Made by a program: the position numbers and the translations under genes. The notes below the pieces were generated by a model that did not search any database, was not told the DNA's origin, and saw only the letters and a list, made by a program, of their open reading frames with translations. From Paenibacillus paridis (GTDB lineage Bacteria > Bacillota > Bacilli > Paenibacillales > Paenibacillaceae), in contig NZ_VCIX01000085.1 in assembly GCF_006345825.1 (NCBI RefSeq), positions 124,001 to 188,000 of the forward strand: DNA of 64,000 bases, given 5' to 3'. Positions 1 to 9,352 of this stretch are shown piece by piece; the stretch's first letter is position 1, and the number at the start of each line of letters is the position of its first letter.

Positions 1-2
1 TT

Positions 3-725
3 GATGAAGTGGTGAAGTGGCTCGGCCTTGAAGACCGCGTACAAATCGAGGTGACTCCTTCATTGGCTGAGAAAACGGCCAGATGGCTGGTAGATCCCGT
101 GGTTATGACCGTTCTGCTCATTCTGGGTATAGCAGGTGTCGTAATTGAAATGATCGTCCCAGGCTTTGGCGCTCCTGGCATCATCGGCATTCTCGCGTTC
201 GGCCTGTATTTCTTTGGCCACTATGTGGCAGGATTTGCGGGCATGGAATCTGTCGTGCTGTTCGTCATCGGGATAGCGCTGCTCATTATCGAGGTGTTTG
301 TGCCAAGCTTTGGCATACTCGGAATACTTGGAAGCGCGTCATTGATAACCGGGGTGGTGACTGCGGCATCGGACCCGATGTCAGCATTTATCTCCATAGT
401 GATTGCATTGGTCGCAGCGATCATTTTAATCGCCATTTTTGTAAGAATGAACAAAGCAAAAGGGGTATGGAACAAGTTTATTTTGCGGGATAAGCTGACC
501 ACTGAGCAAGGTTACCTATCGGCTGACGTCAAGGATTCCTTGCTAGGTCTTGAGGGAATGACGATTACGCCGCTTCGTCCCGCGGGAACGGTGCTCATAG
601 GCGATAACCGTATCGACGTGGTGACTTCCGGAGAATTCGTGGATGCCAATCGGCCGGTGAAGGTCGTGAAGGCGGAAGGGACCTGGGTAGTCGTCAAGGA
701 AGTTGTGAATGTAACTAAACTATAA
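3..725 (+). CDS. NfeD-family membrane protein, C-terminal part (5' end outside window)
   Basis: The frame is open to the left edge (codons in phase from base 3), so the gene starts upstream. What is visible is a roughly 240-residue tail: three to four hydrophobic segments rich in Gly/Pro ([26 protein letters not shown]), then a soluble C-terminal beta domain (residues about 165-235) of the NfeD/OB-fold type. Long NfeD proteins carry a ClpP-like serine protease domain ahead of this part; whether this one does cannot be seen. It sits 19 bp upstream of floA, the usual partnership: NfeD proteins work with flotillins in membrane microdomains. The GTG at base 9 is an internal codon rather than a convincing start, since no ribosome binding site precedes it. 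Confidence 0.85.
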   Translation, partial: DEVVKWLGLEDRVQIEVTPSLAEKTARWLVDPVVMTVLLILGIAGVVIEMIVPGFGAPGIIGILAFGLYFFGHYVAGFAGMESVVLFVIGIALLIIEVFVPSFGILGILGSASLITGVVTAASDPMSAFISIVIALVAAIILIAIFVRMNKAKGVWNKFILRDKLTTEQGYLSADVKDSLLGLEGMTITPLRPAGTVLIGDNRIDVVTSGEFVDANRPVKVVKAEGTWVVVKEVVNVTKL

Positions 726-744
726 ATACTTGGAGGTTGGATAT

Positions 745-1734
745 ATGGATCCGTTGGTTTCCTTTTTGATATTAGCCGTTGTCGTTATTATCGTTTTGTC
801 TGTATTTCTTAGTTTTTTCCCGATTATGCTGTGGATTTCAGCGCTCGCTTCGGGCGTTCGGGTCGGAATCATCACACTCGTAGCTATGCGTTTACGCCGG
901 GTCGTTCCAAGCAGAATCGTTAACCCGCTCATTAAAGCGACAAAAGCAGGCCTAGGGCTTAATATTAACCAGCTAGAAAGTCACTTTCTGGCCGGCGGTA
1001 ACGTCGACCGCGTCGTTAATGCGCTGATTGCCGCGCAGCGTGCCAATATTCCACTCATATTCGAGCGTGCGGCTGCGATCGACCTTGCAGGACGTGACGT
1101 GCTTCAAGCGGTACAAATGAGTGTAAATCCGCGTGTGATTGAAACGCCTATCGTTGCCGCGGTAGCAAAAGACGGGATTGAGGTAAAGGTAAAAGCGCGA
1201 GTAACCGTTCGTGCCAACATTGATCGCCTTGTCGGCGGTGCCGGCGAAGAAACGATCATTGCCCGGGTAGGTGAAGGTATCGTTACGACGGTTGGTTCGG
1301 CAAACTCCCATAAGGATGTCTTGGAAAATCCGGATATGATCTCTCGCACGGTGCTTGGTAAAGGCCTTGATGCCGGTACAGCATTTGAAATCCTGTCGAT
1401 CGATATTGCGGATGTGGACGTAGGCAAGAACATTGGCGCGCATCTGCAAACGGAGCAAGCGGAAGCTGACAAAAAAATTGCACAGGCCAAAGCGGAAGAA
1501 CGCCGCGCGATGGCTGTAGCGCAAGAGCAGGAAATGAAAGCGAAGGTCGTAGAAATGGAAGCGCGAGTCGTTGAATCCGAATCGCAGGTTCCGCTTGCAA
1601 TGGCGGAAGCGCTCAAATCGGGAAAAATCGGCGTGATGGATTATATGAACCTGAAGAACATCGAGGCCGATACGCAAATGCGCAGCTCCATTGGTAAGCA
1701 AGAAGGACCTACAGATCACAAAGACGGACGCTAA
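745..1734 (+). CDS. floA: Flotillin-like protein FloA
   Basis: A 329-residue membrane scaffold protein organising functional membrane microdomains. One N-terminal hydrophobic hairpin (about residues 4-45) is followed by a PHB/SPFH-like domain ([21 protein letters not shown], about 125-145) and a C-terminal helical region rich in Ala/Glu/Lys heptads (about 235-290) expected to form a coiled coil. The start is the ATG at 745, with GGAGG at 732-736; an in-frame TTG at 730 overlaps that site and is rejected. Length and sequence match the FloA/YqfA family. It lies between nfeD and a small membrane gene, as in Bacillus. Confident family call. Confidence 0.95.
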   Translation: MDPLVSFLILAVVVIIVLSVFLSFFPIMLWISALASGVRVGIITLVAMRLRRVVPSRIVNPLIKATKAGLGLNINQLESHFLAGGNVDRVVNALIAAQRANIPLIFERAAAIDLAGRDVLQAVQMSVNPRVIETPIVAAVAKDGIEVKVKARVTVRANIDRLVGGAGEETIIARVGEGIVTTVGSANSHKDVLENPDMISRTVLGKGLDAGTAFEILSIDIADVDVGKNIGAHLQTEQAEADKKIAQAKAEERRAMAVAQEQEMKAKVVEMEARVVESESQVPLAMAEALKSGKIGVMDYMNLKNIEADTQMRSSIGKQEGPTDHKDGR

Positions 1735-1794
1735 CGCGCATGCGCAGCCGCATAAATTCATTTGCCCAGGCTGTGTATTGGAGGTGAAGGCAGC

Positions 1795-2295
1795 TTGAAA
1801 ATCATCGATTTCTTGATGAATAATATATTTATTGTCGTGATTATTGTTGGAGCGCTGGCTTCAATGTTTGGCAAAGCTGGAGGCAAGAAGAAGCCGAGTC
1901 AGATGCCCGATTTTGGAGGCGGCGGACTGCCTCGGAATTTGCAGCCTCGGACAACGGAAGAGCCGCAGCGCCAGAGCCGTCCCGTGCTGCAAGAGCAACC
2001 AGAGGGGCAGACGGTATATCGCTCGAGGGGGGAACAGGAGCATCAAGCCCCGATGCAGCCATCGTATGTTGGGATGCAGACCGAGGTGACTGCTGGAGCG
2101 CCACAAACCGCTTCTCTAGAGCGCGCACTGAAAAGAGCATCAGCAAGCAAGGCGCAGGCTCAGGATGTGTTAGAGCGCAAGCCAGCGGCTCAGAGGGCGG
2201 TTGTCACTTCTGTGCAAGCAGAGGATTTGCGAAAGGCTGTCATCTGGGCAGAGGTTCTTGGTCCACCTCGCTCGAAGAAGCCATTCCGGAAGTAA
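1795..2295 (+). CDS. Small membrane-anchored hypothetical protein of the nfeD-floA operon
   Basis: A 166-residue protein with one N-terminal transmembrane segment (about residues 8-24, NIFIVVIIVGALASMFG), followed by a Gly/Lys-rich stretch and a long Gln/Pro/Glu/Arg-rich, probably disordered region; the last 30 residues are more ordered (DLRKAVIWAEVLGPPRSKKP). The TTG start at 1795 is chosen because GGAGGTGA lies at 1780-1787; the frame can be extended to a TTG at 1762, which lacks a site. It follows floA by 60 bp and precedes a strong terminator, so it is the last gene of the microdomain operon. No function can be assigned; Bacillus also has a small unrelated-looking gene here (yqfB). Confidence 0.7.
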   Translation: MKIIDFLMNNIFIVVIIVGALASMFGKAGGKKKPSQMPDFGGGGLPRNLQPRTTEEPQRQSRPVLQEQPEGQTVYRSRGEQEHQAPMQPSYVGMQTEVTAGAPQTASLERALKRASASKAQAQDVLERKPAAQRAVVTSVQAEDLRKAVIWAEVLGPPRSKKPFRK

Positions 2296-2304
2296 CGGTT
2301 AGGT

Positions 2305-2351
2305 GAGCTGTCACCGTAAGGCGTGTACGCTTTGCGGTGACAGCTCTTTTT
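2305..2351 (+). terminator. Rho-independent terminator of the nfeD-floA operon
   Basis: A 12-bp perfect stem (2305-2316 with 2335-2346, arms GAGCTGTCACCG/CGGTGACAGCTC) is followed directly by a T-run at 2346-2351. It begins 10 bp after the stop codon of the preceding gene. Confidence 0.9.
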
Positions 2352-2415
2352 GTTTCGGAGTTCATGCTTGCAGGTGAGTTTGTTTTAACTGAAATAAATA
2401 TTGCTTCACAAGAGG

Positions 2416-2446
2416 GTCAACCGGGATGTGCTGGTTGGCTTTTTTT
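2416..2446 (+). terminator. Second terminator-like hairpin
   Basis: Arms GTCAACC (2416-2422) and GGTTGGC (2433-2439) are followed by seven T residues. It lies 70 bp after the first terminator and ahead of the repeat array, so it gives a backup stop before the yqfC region. Confidence 0.7.
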
Positions 2447-2496
2447 GTCTTTAAACCAACGTTGAGCAGAAAGCGGGAAGTGTGGCTAGATTATTC

Positions 2497-2525
2497 TCAT
2501 ATTTCAGGAGCCTTGCGCATAATTT
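2497..2525 (+). promoter_or_regulatory. Putative sigma-E-type promoter for yqfC-yqfD
   Basis: TCATATT at 2497-2503 matches the sigma-E -35 consensus (KMATATT). After 14 bp comes CATAATTT at 2518-2525, sharing CATA and the final T with the -10 consensus CATACAHT. yqfC and yqfD belong to the sigma-E mother-cell regulon in B. subtilis, which makes a promoter of this type expected here. If used, the transcript starts near 2532 and crosses the whole 37-bp repeat array before reaching yqfC. The -10 match is imperfect, so this is an inference. Confidence 0.4.
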
Positions 2526-2582
2526 GGTACAGTACATGAAAACCGTCATTCCACAATTTGGTCTTCATCATCCTGCACCGTC

Positions 2583-3238
2583 TACGAAGTAGGTTTGCTC
2601 CGCAAACCTAAGTATCGCTTACGAAGTAGGTTTGCTCCGCAAACCTAAGTATCGCTTACGAAGTAGGTTTGCTCCGCAAACCTAAGTATCGCTTACGAAG
2701 TAGGTTTGCTCCGCAAACCTAAGTATCGCTTACGAAGTAGGTTTGCTCCGCAAACCTAAGTATCGCTTACGAAGTAGGTTTGCTCCGCAAACCTAAGTAT
2801 CGCTTACGAAGTAGGTTTGCTCCGCAAACCTAAGTATCGCTTACGAAGTAGGTTTGCTCCGCAAACCTAAGTATCGCTTACGAAGTAGGTTTGCTCCGCA
2901 AACCTAAGTATCGCTTACGAAGTAGGTTTGCTCCGCAAACCTAAGTATCGCTTACGAAGTAGGTTTGCTCCGCAAACCTAAGTATCGCTTACGAAGTAGG
3001 TTTGCTCCGCAAACCTAAGTATCGCTTACGAAGTAGGTTTGCTCCGCAAACCTAAGTATCGCTTACGAAGTAGGTTTGCTCCGCAAACCTAAGTATCGCT
3101 TACGAAGTAGGTTTGCTCCGCAAACCTAAGTATCGCTTACGAAGTAGGTTTGCTCCGCAAACCTAAGTATCGCTTACGAAGTAGGTTTGCTCCGCAAACC
3201 TAAGTATCGCTTACGAAGTAGGTTTGCTCCGCAAACCT
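2583..3238 (+). repeat. 37-bp tandem hairpin repeat array, 18 copies
   Basis: Seventeen full copies of a 37-bp unit plus a final 27-bp partial copy run head to tail with no spacers; by eye the copies are identical. Each unit contains the palindrome AGGTTTGCTCCGCAAACCT (unit bases 9-27): 8-bp arms around a TCC loop, extendable to 9 bp because unit bases 8 (T) and 28 (A) also pair. As 37 is not a multiple of three, every reading frame meets a stop (TAA or TAG) within three units on both strands, so the array is non-coding. It ends directly against the ribosome binding site of yqfC (AGGAGG at 3241). No transposase, cas gene or terminal inverted repeat is nearby. Copy identity suggests recent expansion or homogenisation. 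Confidence 0.97.
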
Positions 3239-3258
3239 TGAGGAGGCAAAATTCGACC

Positions 3259-3537
3259 ATGCGCCGTATAAAAAAGAAATTTCGCAAAGTTACAGCAGAG
3301 CTGCTCGATATGCCGCATGATGTCGTCTTTGATTTGCCGCGACTGACGATGATTGGTGATTGCCAGCTGTATATTGAAAATCACAGGGGCGTTGTCCATT
3401 TTTCCAGTGAACGACTGAGATTGGCATTAAGCAAAGGCCAGCTTGAAGTAACGGGAAGCTCGCTTGTCATTAGGACGATTTGGACGGAGGAAGTGTTTGT
3501 GGAGGGTCAAATTTCAAACATTCAACTGATTCCTTAG
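3259..3537 (+). CDS. yqfC: Sporulation protein YqfC
   Basis: A 92-residue protein, the length of B. subtilis YqfC, with a basic N-terminus (MRRIKKKFRKV) followed by an all-beta pattern (DVVFDLPRLTMIGD, LYIENHRGVVHFSSE) typical of the YabP/YqfC family. The family is expressed in the mother cell during sporulation, and its gene is always coupled to yqfD; its exact role is unresolved. The ATG at 3259 follows AGGAGG at 3241-3246 with a rather long gap of 12 nt. The frame continues upstream into the repeat array, which is not taken as coding. The site butts against the last repeat copy, so array length or structure could affect its translation. Confidence 0.9.
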   Translation: MRRIKKKFRKVTAELLDMPHDVVFDLPRLTMIGDCQLYIENHRGVVHFSSERLRLALSKGQLEVTGSSLVIRTIWTEEVFVEGQISNIQLIP

Positions 3538-3592
3538 CATAGCTTGATTAAAAAAAGATTTAGCCGAATGGCAAGTAACGGAGGGGAAAACA

Positions 3593-4786
3593 TTGAGCGG
3601 ACATGGTGCTAATTGGTTGAAGGGCATGGTTACGGTACATATTCGGGGGGGACAGGCTGAAGAGCTTGTCAATCGCGCGCTTGCCGGAGGCTTGCAGCTG
3701 TCTTCTATTCGGTGGACAAGCAGCGGGTTGCTGGAGTTCGAGATTTCCGTCAGCGACTTTTTTGGCCTTCGTACGTATTTAAAAGAGACAGGCTGTCGAG
3801 TTCATGTGACCCGGCGCAAGGGCTTGCCTTTTCTACTGGTAAAAGCAGAGAAGAGAAAACTGTTTGCTGCTGGCATTGTTTTATTTTTCGCTATCATTTT
3901 TATGCTTTCTTCGCTAGTTTGGAGCATCGAGGTTCAGGGGAATGTGAAGCTCAGCGAAGACCAAATTCGCTTAGCAGCGAAGCAGGAAGGCCTATATCCG
4001 ATGCAATGGTCTTTCCGTTTGGCAGATGCTGACGTGCTGTCCAAGGAGCTTGTACGCAAGCTCCCAGGCTCTACTTGGGTCGGTGTAGAGAAGAAAGGAA
4101 CGAAAGTGGTTATTCAGGTAGTGGAATCAACGATACCTGATCAGGCTTCCCTCCAAAACCCGCGTCATTTGGTTGCTTCTGCGGATGCGGTGGTTACCGA
4201 AATTATAGCTGAGGCGGGCCGGCCTGTCGTTAGGAAAAATACGAAAGTAAAAAAAGATCAAACGTTAATCTCAGGCACGATAGGCGGTGAGGAAAACTCA
4301 CGCACTGTCGTAGCAAGAGGCAAGGTAAGGGGACTTGTCTGGTATGAATTCGAAGTCGCTTCTCCCATGATTCAGCATGTGAAGGTTTATACGGGCGAGA
4401 AGAAAGTCAAATGGTTTGCGGTTATTGGGTCAAGAGCGCTTCAGGTAAGCGGCTTTGGGAAAAATGATTACAGCGCCTCGGAAGCGATTCGTGATGAGCA
4501 GAAGGCTTCCTGGCGGGATTGGTCTTTGCCGATCGGCCGGATGAAGGAAACCGTTATGGAAACACGGATGGAGGAGCGGAACTTGACCGAAGAGGAGGCC
4601 AAAAGCGTAGGCATCTTGCAGGCAAAAGCCGACGTGCTCATCAAAGCTGGCAGCGATGCCGTCATTCGGGATGAAATTGTTTTGCATGAAAAGGCGGACA
4701 ATGGTAAAGTTTATATGAAAGTTCTTTTTGAGGTCGAGCAATCTATCGTGAAGGAAATGCCACTAGTCCAGATGCAGGGAGAATGA
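3593..4786 (+). CDS. yqfD: Sporulation protein YqfD
   Basis: A 397-residue protein with an N-terminal soluble part, one transmembrane segment (about residues 88-110, KLFAAGIVLFFAIIFMLSSLVWSIEV) and a large C-terminal extracytoplasmic domain containing a POTRA/FtsQ-like start (VQGNVKLSEDQIRLAAKQEG). This matches the stage IV sporulation protein YqfD family, which acts in the mother cell and is required for efficient sporulation. The TTG start at 3593 follows GGAGGGG. It lies 55 bp after yqfC and 3 bp before phoH, so it is probably cotranscribed with both. Confidence 0.92.
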   Translation: MSGHGANWLKGMVTVHIRGGQAEELVNRALAGGLQLSSIRWTSSGLLEFEISVSDFFGLRTYLKETGCRVHVTRRKGLPFLLVKAEKRKLFAAGIVLFFAIIFMLSSLVWSIEVQGNVKLSEDQIRLAAKQEGLYPMQWSFRLADADVLSKELVRKLPGSTWVGVEKKGTKVVIQVVESTIPDQASLQNPRHLVASADAVVTEIIAEAGRPVVRKNTKVKKDQTLISGTIGGEENSRTVVARGKVRGLVWYEFEVASPMIQHVKVYTGEKKVKWFAVIGSRALQVSGFGKNDYSASEAIRDEQKASWRDWSLPIGRMKETVMETRMEERNLTEEEAKSVGILQAKADVLIKAGSDAVIRDEIVLHEKADNGKVYMKVLFEVEQSIVKEMPLVQMQGE

Positions 4787-4789
4787 GGA

Positions 4790-5764
4790 TTGTTGCAAAT
4801 TGAGACGAAAGTAGTAAAAATACCGCTCGGTAACGCAGCGGAAGGATTGGCTGTATTCGGACCACAAGACAATTTTCTGCGACTTATCCAAGCACAGGTG
4901 GAGTCATCCGTGACGTCGCGCGAAGCGGAAATTGTCATTTCTGGACCCTCAGATGAGGTTGATTCGCTAGAGCAGTTATACAATGTGTTATTACAGCTTG
5001 TTCGCGGGGGCTACCAGCCTTCCGAGAGAGACGTGGCATATGCCCTAGAGCTAGCAAGGACCATGCAGGCAGAAGAGCTGCTAGACTTGTTTAAGAAAGA
5101 GATTACGACTACCTACCGCGGAAAGCCTATTCGCGTGAAGACGATCGGCCAGCGCCATTATGTCAAGACGATCCGCAAGAAGGATATCGTGTTTGGCATC
5201 GGTCCTGCCGGAACGGGGAAGACGTATCTTGCCGTTGTGCTCGCCGTCGCTGCGCTTAAGGAAGGATCCGTGAAACGGATCGTGTTGACAAGGCCTGCGG
5301 TGGAAGCGGGCGAGAACCTTGGTTTCTTGCCAGGGGATTTGCAGGAAAAGGTAGATCCTTATTTACGCCCTTTATATGATGCGCTGCATGACGTCCTAGG
5401 ACCGGACCAAACGGTGAAAGCGATTGAGCGCGGCATGATTGAGATTGCTCCGCTTGCATATATGCGCGGCCGGACGCTTGACGATGCTTTTATTATTTTG
5501 GATGAAGCTCAAAATACGACACCGGAGCAAATGAAAATGTTTTTGACCAGACTTGGCTTTGGATCGAAAATGGTCATTACAGGAGACGTGACGCAAATCG
5601 ATTTGCCGCGGGGCAAAAACTCGGGCTTGATCGAAGCGCAGCGGATTTTGAAAAACATAGAAGAAATCGGGATTATCCTTTTCTCAGAGCAAGATGTCGT
5701 TCGTCATTCATTAGTCCAAAAAATTATTGTGGCTTACAACTGGGATGCTGAAAACAAAGCCTAG
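4790..5764 (+). CDS. PhoH-family ATPase
   Basis: A 324-residue P-loop NTPase. Walker A is GPAGTGKTY (about residues 138-146) and Walker B is FIILDEAQN (about 233-241). The N-terminal 100 residues form the small domain typical of PhoH/YbeZ proteins. Members are cytoplasmic ATPases linked to RNA metabolism and ribosome quality through neighbouring YbeY; here the two are separated only by pgpH. A TTG at 4790 or the next TTG at 4793 could start it; GGGAG about 7 nt upstream favours 4790. The Bacillus equivalent is called phoH/yqfE. Confidence 0.93.
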   Translation: MLQIETKVVKIPLGNAAEGLAVFGPQDNFLRLIQAQVESSVTSREAEIVISGPSDEVDSLEQLYNVLLQLVRGGYQPSERDVAYALELARTMQAEELLDLFKKEITTTYRGKPIRVKTIGQRHYVKTIRKKDIVFGIGPAGTGKTYLAVVLAVAALKEGSVKRIVLTRPAVEAGENLGFLPGDLQEKVDPYLRPLYDALHDVLGPDQTVKAIERGMIEIAPLAYMRGRTLDDAFIILDEAQNTTPEQMKMFLTRLGFGSKMVITGDVTQIDLPRGKNSGLIEAQRILKNIEEIGIILFSEQDVVRHSLVQKIIVAYNWDAENKA

Positions 5765-5781
5765 AAAGGAATGTCTGCTGC

Positions 5782-8028
5782 ATGAACCAAAACCAGACCG
5801 GAAAACAGGGGAACTTGCGACCGTCTAAATTGGCGGGGTGGAAGCAGAGTGCAGCCGTTCGCTGGATGCTGATGTTTATGTTTGTGCTGCTATTCTATTT
5901 CAGCTTGGCTACGCATCTTGTTCCGGAAACGTATGATATTGAGGAGGGCGCGGTAAGCGAGAAGGACATTAAAGCGCCCTTCCAAATCAAAGACGAGAAA
6001 GCGACCAGGCAAGCGGAAGAGGATGCCGCTGACAAAATCGATGCGATCTATTCCATCGTTCCGCTTCGGAACGAAGCGCTTGTGGAGCAAATATTTGTCC
6101 GCATCGAGCAGTTGAACCAAGATGACCAGGTTACTCTCCAAAATAAAATCGATATTTACAGAAATGAAATTCCAGGTCGCTATTCCGATTATATCGATAA
6201 TTTCGTAAAGTTGAACAAAGGCAAGGGAACGTATAACGATACGCTGCTCGATGAGATGTCGCTCATTGCCAAAGAGCAGGAGTACACGATACCGGAAGAA
6301 ACTTTTTACAAAATGCCGAATCTATCGTCGGAAACGTTAACCGAGATGCGCAATGTAGCTCGGGATATTGTGCGTAAGCTGACAGTTGAGCAGCTGCGTG
6401 AAGCCGAAACGGCCCGGACCCAGGTAGCGGAGCTCGTAAATGCGAGCACGCTGTCCAGCCGGACAAGCAGGGAGATCGTACAGGAGCTTGCCAGATTCGC
6501 GATCATGCCGAATAAATTTTTGGACAAGGCAGCTACCGATGAAGCTAAGGTTCAGGCAAAGCAAAATACGCCGCCGGTTGTGATCAAAGAAGGCGAGCTG
6601 ATCGTTAAGCGCGGCCAGACCATAACGCCTGATTTGTATAAGCTGCTTGTGGATTCCTCGCTGCTGCAGGACAAGAAGAACTATTGGCCGCATCTCGGCT
6701 TGCTCTTTATGTCCGTCATGTTTATCGTTGTGCTTTATGCCTATCTTCATCAATCCGGCAGCATTAACGGAATTAAGCCCAAATATAATAATGCGTCGCT
6801 GCTCATGCTGTGGCTGATCTTTCTAATCAACATTATTACTATTCAAATCATTTCGCTTACCCAAACGGATGCAGCGCCATATGCCGGTTATTTGGCCCCG
6901 GCTGCGCTGGGGGCCATGCTGATTACGCTTTTGCTGGATATCCATCTGGCCATGATCAGCTCCATTTTGTTCGCGGTTATGGGAAGCATCATCTTAAATA
7001 CGGGTCAAAATCAAATTTTTGATTTCCAGTACGGATTCGTTATTATCGTCGTTTCGTTTGCTGCCATCTTCTCCATCCATAGGGCAAGCCAGCGATCGAC
7101 GATATTGAAAGCCGGGATTATGGTAAGCTTGTTTGGTTCACTGTCCGTGATTACGATCCTGCTGTTATCTGAGCAGCTTGAACGCGTGGCTTTCATTTAT
7201 TCCGTTGCCTTCGCTTTTGCCAGCGGTTTGATTACGGCGGTCTTAGTGATCGGGTTAATGCCTTTCTTTGAAATTACGTTTGGCATCTTGTCGGCGCTCA
7301 AGCTTGTCGAGCTTTCGAATCCCAACCATCCGCTGCTGCGTAAGCTGCTTACAGAGACACCGGGTACTTATCATCATAGCGTAATGGTCGGCAATCTGTC
7401 GGAAGCAGCCGCAGAAGCAATAGGAGCTGACGGGTTACTGTGCCGCGTAGGCTCGTTCTACCACGATATCGGGAAAACGAAGCGGCCAAACTATTTTATC
7501 GAAAATCAGTCGAATATTGAAAATCCACATGATACGATTGATCCGAAGCTAAGCAAGTCGATCATCGTCGCCCATGCCAGAGATGGCGTTGATATGCTAA
7601 AGGGGCATAACATCCCTAAACCGATCCGTGATATTGCTGAGCAGCATCATGGGACAACGTCGCTGAAGTTCTTTTATTACAAGGCGGTCAAGCAGGCGGA
7701 AGAACAAGGGATTGAGCCTGCATTTACGGAGGATGACTTCCGCTATCCCGGTCCTAAAGCGCAGTCGAAGGAAGCGGCGGTTGTCGGCATTGCCGATTGC
7801 GTGGAGGCGGCCGTCCGCAGCCTGCGCAACCCAACGGTTGAGCAGGTTGAAGCGATGATACACAAAATTATTAAAAGCAGGCTTGATGATAACCAATACA
7901 ACGAGTGTGATTTGACGCTCAAGGAGCTGGACAAAATTGCTCAATCGCTCAAAGAGAGCGTTATTGGCATTTTCCACTCCCGTATCGAATATCCGGATGA
8001 CGTGAAAACAAAGGAGCGTTTGGCATGA
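5782..8028 (+). CDS. pgpH: Cyclic-di-AMP phosphodiesterase, 7TM-HD family (PgpH/YqfF)
   Basis: A 748-residue membrane protein. The order is: an N-terminal transmembrane helix (about 27-45); a 250-residue extracellular domain (7TMR-HDED type, containing [15 protein letters not shown]); a bundle of about seven transmembrane helices (about 305-510); and a cytoplasmic HD domain with metal-binding motifs ([15 protein letters not shown] and FYHDIGK near residue 560, EQHHGT near 613). PgpH enzymes hydrolyse c-di-AMP to pApA and so help set potassium and osmotic balance. It overlaps ybeY by 4 nt (ATGA), indicating translational coupling. The family call is firm; the substrate is taken from the family. 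Confidence 0.95.
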   Translation: MNQNQTGKQGNLRPSKLAGWKQSAAVRWMLMFMFVLLFYFSLATHLVPETYDIEEGAVSEKDIKAPFQIKDEKATRQAEEDAADKIDAIYSIVPLRNEALVEQIFVRIEQLNQDDQVTLQNKIDIYRNEIPGRYSDYIDNFVKLNKGKGTYNDTLLDEMSLIAKEQEYTIPEETFYKMPNLSSETLTEMRNVARDIVRKLTVEQLREAETARTQVAELVNASTLSSRTSREIVQELARFAIMPNKFLDKAATDEAKVQAKQNTPPVVIKEGELIVKRGQTITPDLYKLLVDSSLLQDKKNYWPHLGLLFMSVMFIVVLYAYLHQSGSINGIKPKYNNASLLMLWLIFLINIITIQIISLTQTDAAPYAGYLAPAALGAMLITLLLDIHLAMISSILFAVMGSIILNTGQNQIFDFQYGFVIIVVSFAAIFSIHRASQRSTILKAGIMVSLFGSLSVITILLLSEQLERVAFIYSVAFAFASGLITAVLVIGLMPFFEITFGILSALKLVELSNPNHPLLRKLLTETPGTYHHSVMVGNLSEAAAEAIGADGLLCRVGSFYHDIGKTKRPNYFIENQSNIENPHDTIDPKLSKSIIVAHARDGVDMLKGHNIPKPIRDIAEQHHGTTSLKFFYYKAVKQAEEQGIEPAFTEDDFRYPGPKAQSKEAAVVGIADCVEAAVRSLRNPTVEQVEAMIHKIIKSRLDDNQYNECDLTLKELDKIAQSLKESVIGIFHSRIEYPDDVKTKERLA

Positions 8029-8522
8029 GTTTGCAGCTAGATTGGAGCAACGAACAGCAGCAGCTGGAAATACCTGAAGCATGGATTACCAAATTGGAGC
8101 AGCTGCTGCAGCTGGCAGGACAAGCGGAAGGCATCGTGGATGGCGAGGTATCGCTAACTTTCACAAATGACGAAGAAATTCACCAGTTGAACCGCGAGTA
8201 TCGCGGCATTGACCGTCCGACGGATGTATTGTCTTTTGCTATGCAGGAAGATGGCGTAGAGGAGCTTGACATTATTTTTGAGGTGGATAGTGAGGATGAG
8301 CCCGATCCGATTTCCGGGATGCTGGGGGATATCATTATCAGCGTGGAGACGGCGCAGGCACAAAGTGAAGAATATGGACATTCTTTGGAACGGGAGATCG
8401 GATTTTTGTTCGTGCACGGTTTTCTGCACCTTATCGGATATGATCATCAAGACGATGAGACGGAAGCTGAAATGACGGCCAAACAGGAAGCCATTTTGCA
8501 GCAAGTCGGATTGACCCGTTAA
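8025..8522 (+). CDS. ybeY: Endoribonuclease YbeY, rRNA maturation factor
   Basis: A 165-residue cytoplasmic metalloenzyme with the diagnostic H-x3-H-x5-H zinc motif, [11 protein letters not shown] (about residues 130-140), and the conserved RPTDVLSFA stretch (about 65-73). YbeY works in 16S rRNA 3'-end maturation and ribosome quality control. It overlaps pgpH upstream by 4 nt and dgkA downstream by 1 nt (TAATG), so the three are translated in series. Confidence 0.96.
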   Translation: MSLQLDWSNEQQQLEIPEAWITKLEQLLQLAGQAEGIVDGEVSLTFTNDEEIHQLNREYRGIDRPTDVLSFAMQEDGVEELDIIFEVDSEDEPDPISGMLGDIIISVETAQAQSEEYGHSLEREIGFLFVHGFLHLIGYDHQDDETEAEMTAKQEAILQQVGLTR

Positions 8523-8884
8523 TGAGCAAGTTTATCCGTAGCTTCGGCGTCGCTATTGCAGGAATCGGCTTTGCCCTTCGCACCCAAAGCCATATGCGGT
8601 TTCATGCCGTTGCCGCGATAATCGCTTGCTGTTTAGGCTTTATCGTGTCGCTCCAGCCGCTCGAATGGGCAATCATCTTGGTTGCGATTGCAGTTGTCAT
8701 CAGTGCGGAGATGATAAACACAGCGGTTGAACAGGCGGTTAACCTAGCTAGCCCAACGATACATCCGGTAGCTAAAATCGCGAAGGACGTGGCTGCCGGA
8801 GCCGTATTATTTGCGGCTGTTATCTCTGCAATTATCGGGCTGCTCATTCTTGGGCCGCCCTTATGGCATTTGTTAATGAACTAG
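8522..8884 (+). CDS. dgkA: Undecaprenol/diacylglycerol kinase, DgkA type
   Basis: A 120-residue integral membrane kinase with three transmembrane helices (about 29-48, 50-75 and 93-117). The signature EMINTAVEQAVNLASP (about 60-75) contains the conserved Glu and Asn residues of the DgkA family. Gram-positive members mainly phosphorylate undecaprenol to recycle the cell-wall lipid carrier. The ATG shares its first base with the ybeY stop. It lies 25 bp ahead of cdd. Confidence 0.93.
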   Translation: MSKFIRSFGVAIAGIGFALRTQSHMRFHAVAAIIACCLGFIVSLQPLEWAIILVAIAVVISAEMINTAVEQAVNLASPTIHPVAKIAKDVAAGAVLFAAVISAIIGLLILGPPLWHLLMN

Positions 8885-8909
8885 ACACTGATCATGGGAG
8901 CTGGTAAGC

Positions 8910-9344
8910 ATGGTATACGAAGGTTTGTCAGAGGCTTACACGAAGCTGCTGCACACAGCAAAAGAAGCCATGTCCCGCGCATACGTCCCGTACTCCAACT
9001 TTCAAGTCGGGGCTGCGCTGCTTGATGATGAAGGGCATGTTCACTTCGGCTGCAATGTGGAAAATGCAGCATACGCACCTACGAATTGCGCGGAGAGAAC
9101 CGCTTTGTTCCGTGCTGTAGCGGACGGGAAGCGCCCAGGACAATTCCAGGCGATTGCTGTCATTGGCGACACGGATGGCCCGATTGCGCCATGCGGAGTT
9201 TGTCGTCAGGTTTTGGTTGAGTTGTGCGCGCCAGATATGCCCGTCATTATGGGCAATTTAACGGGACAATGGACCATATCTACCGTTTCAGACATACTGC
9301 CGGGAGCCTTTACGCCGGCATCATTAGATAATAGGGAGCGTTAA
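8910..9344 (+). CDS. cdd: Cytidine deaminase
   Basis: A 144-residue homotetramer-type cytidine deaminase of pyrimidine salvage. Zinc and catalytic residues are visible: C60-A-E62 (CAERTALF) and C95-G-V-C98 (PCGVCRQ), with E62 as the proton shuttle. N-terminal [10 protein letters not shown] is the conserved substrate region. The dgkA-cdd-era order is the standard Bacilli arrangement. Confidence 0.96.
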   Translation: MVYEGLSEAYTKLLHTAKEAMSRAYVPYSNFQVGAALLDDEGHVHFGCNVENAAYAPTNCAERTALFRAVADGKRPGQFQAIAVIGDTDGPIAPCGVCRQVLVELCAPDMPVIMGNLTGQWTISTVSDILPGAFTPASLDNRER

Positions 9345-9352
9345 ATACATTT

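Noticed and set aside
973-1761. Minus-strand frame of 262 residues
   Set aside because: It is antisense to floA, has a composition typical of shadow frames (rich in Arg, His, Cys, Phe) and lacks a ribosome binding site or family match.
2583-3238. CRISPR array
   Set aside because: The 37-bp unit and its palindrome resemble a CRISPR repeat at first glance, but copies are contiguous with no unique spacers, and no cas genes are present.
3187-3258. N-terminal extension of yqfC into the repeat array
   Set aside because: The frame is open by chance through two repeat copies. The strong AGGAGG at 3241-3246 and the family length of about 92 residues place the start at 3259.
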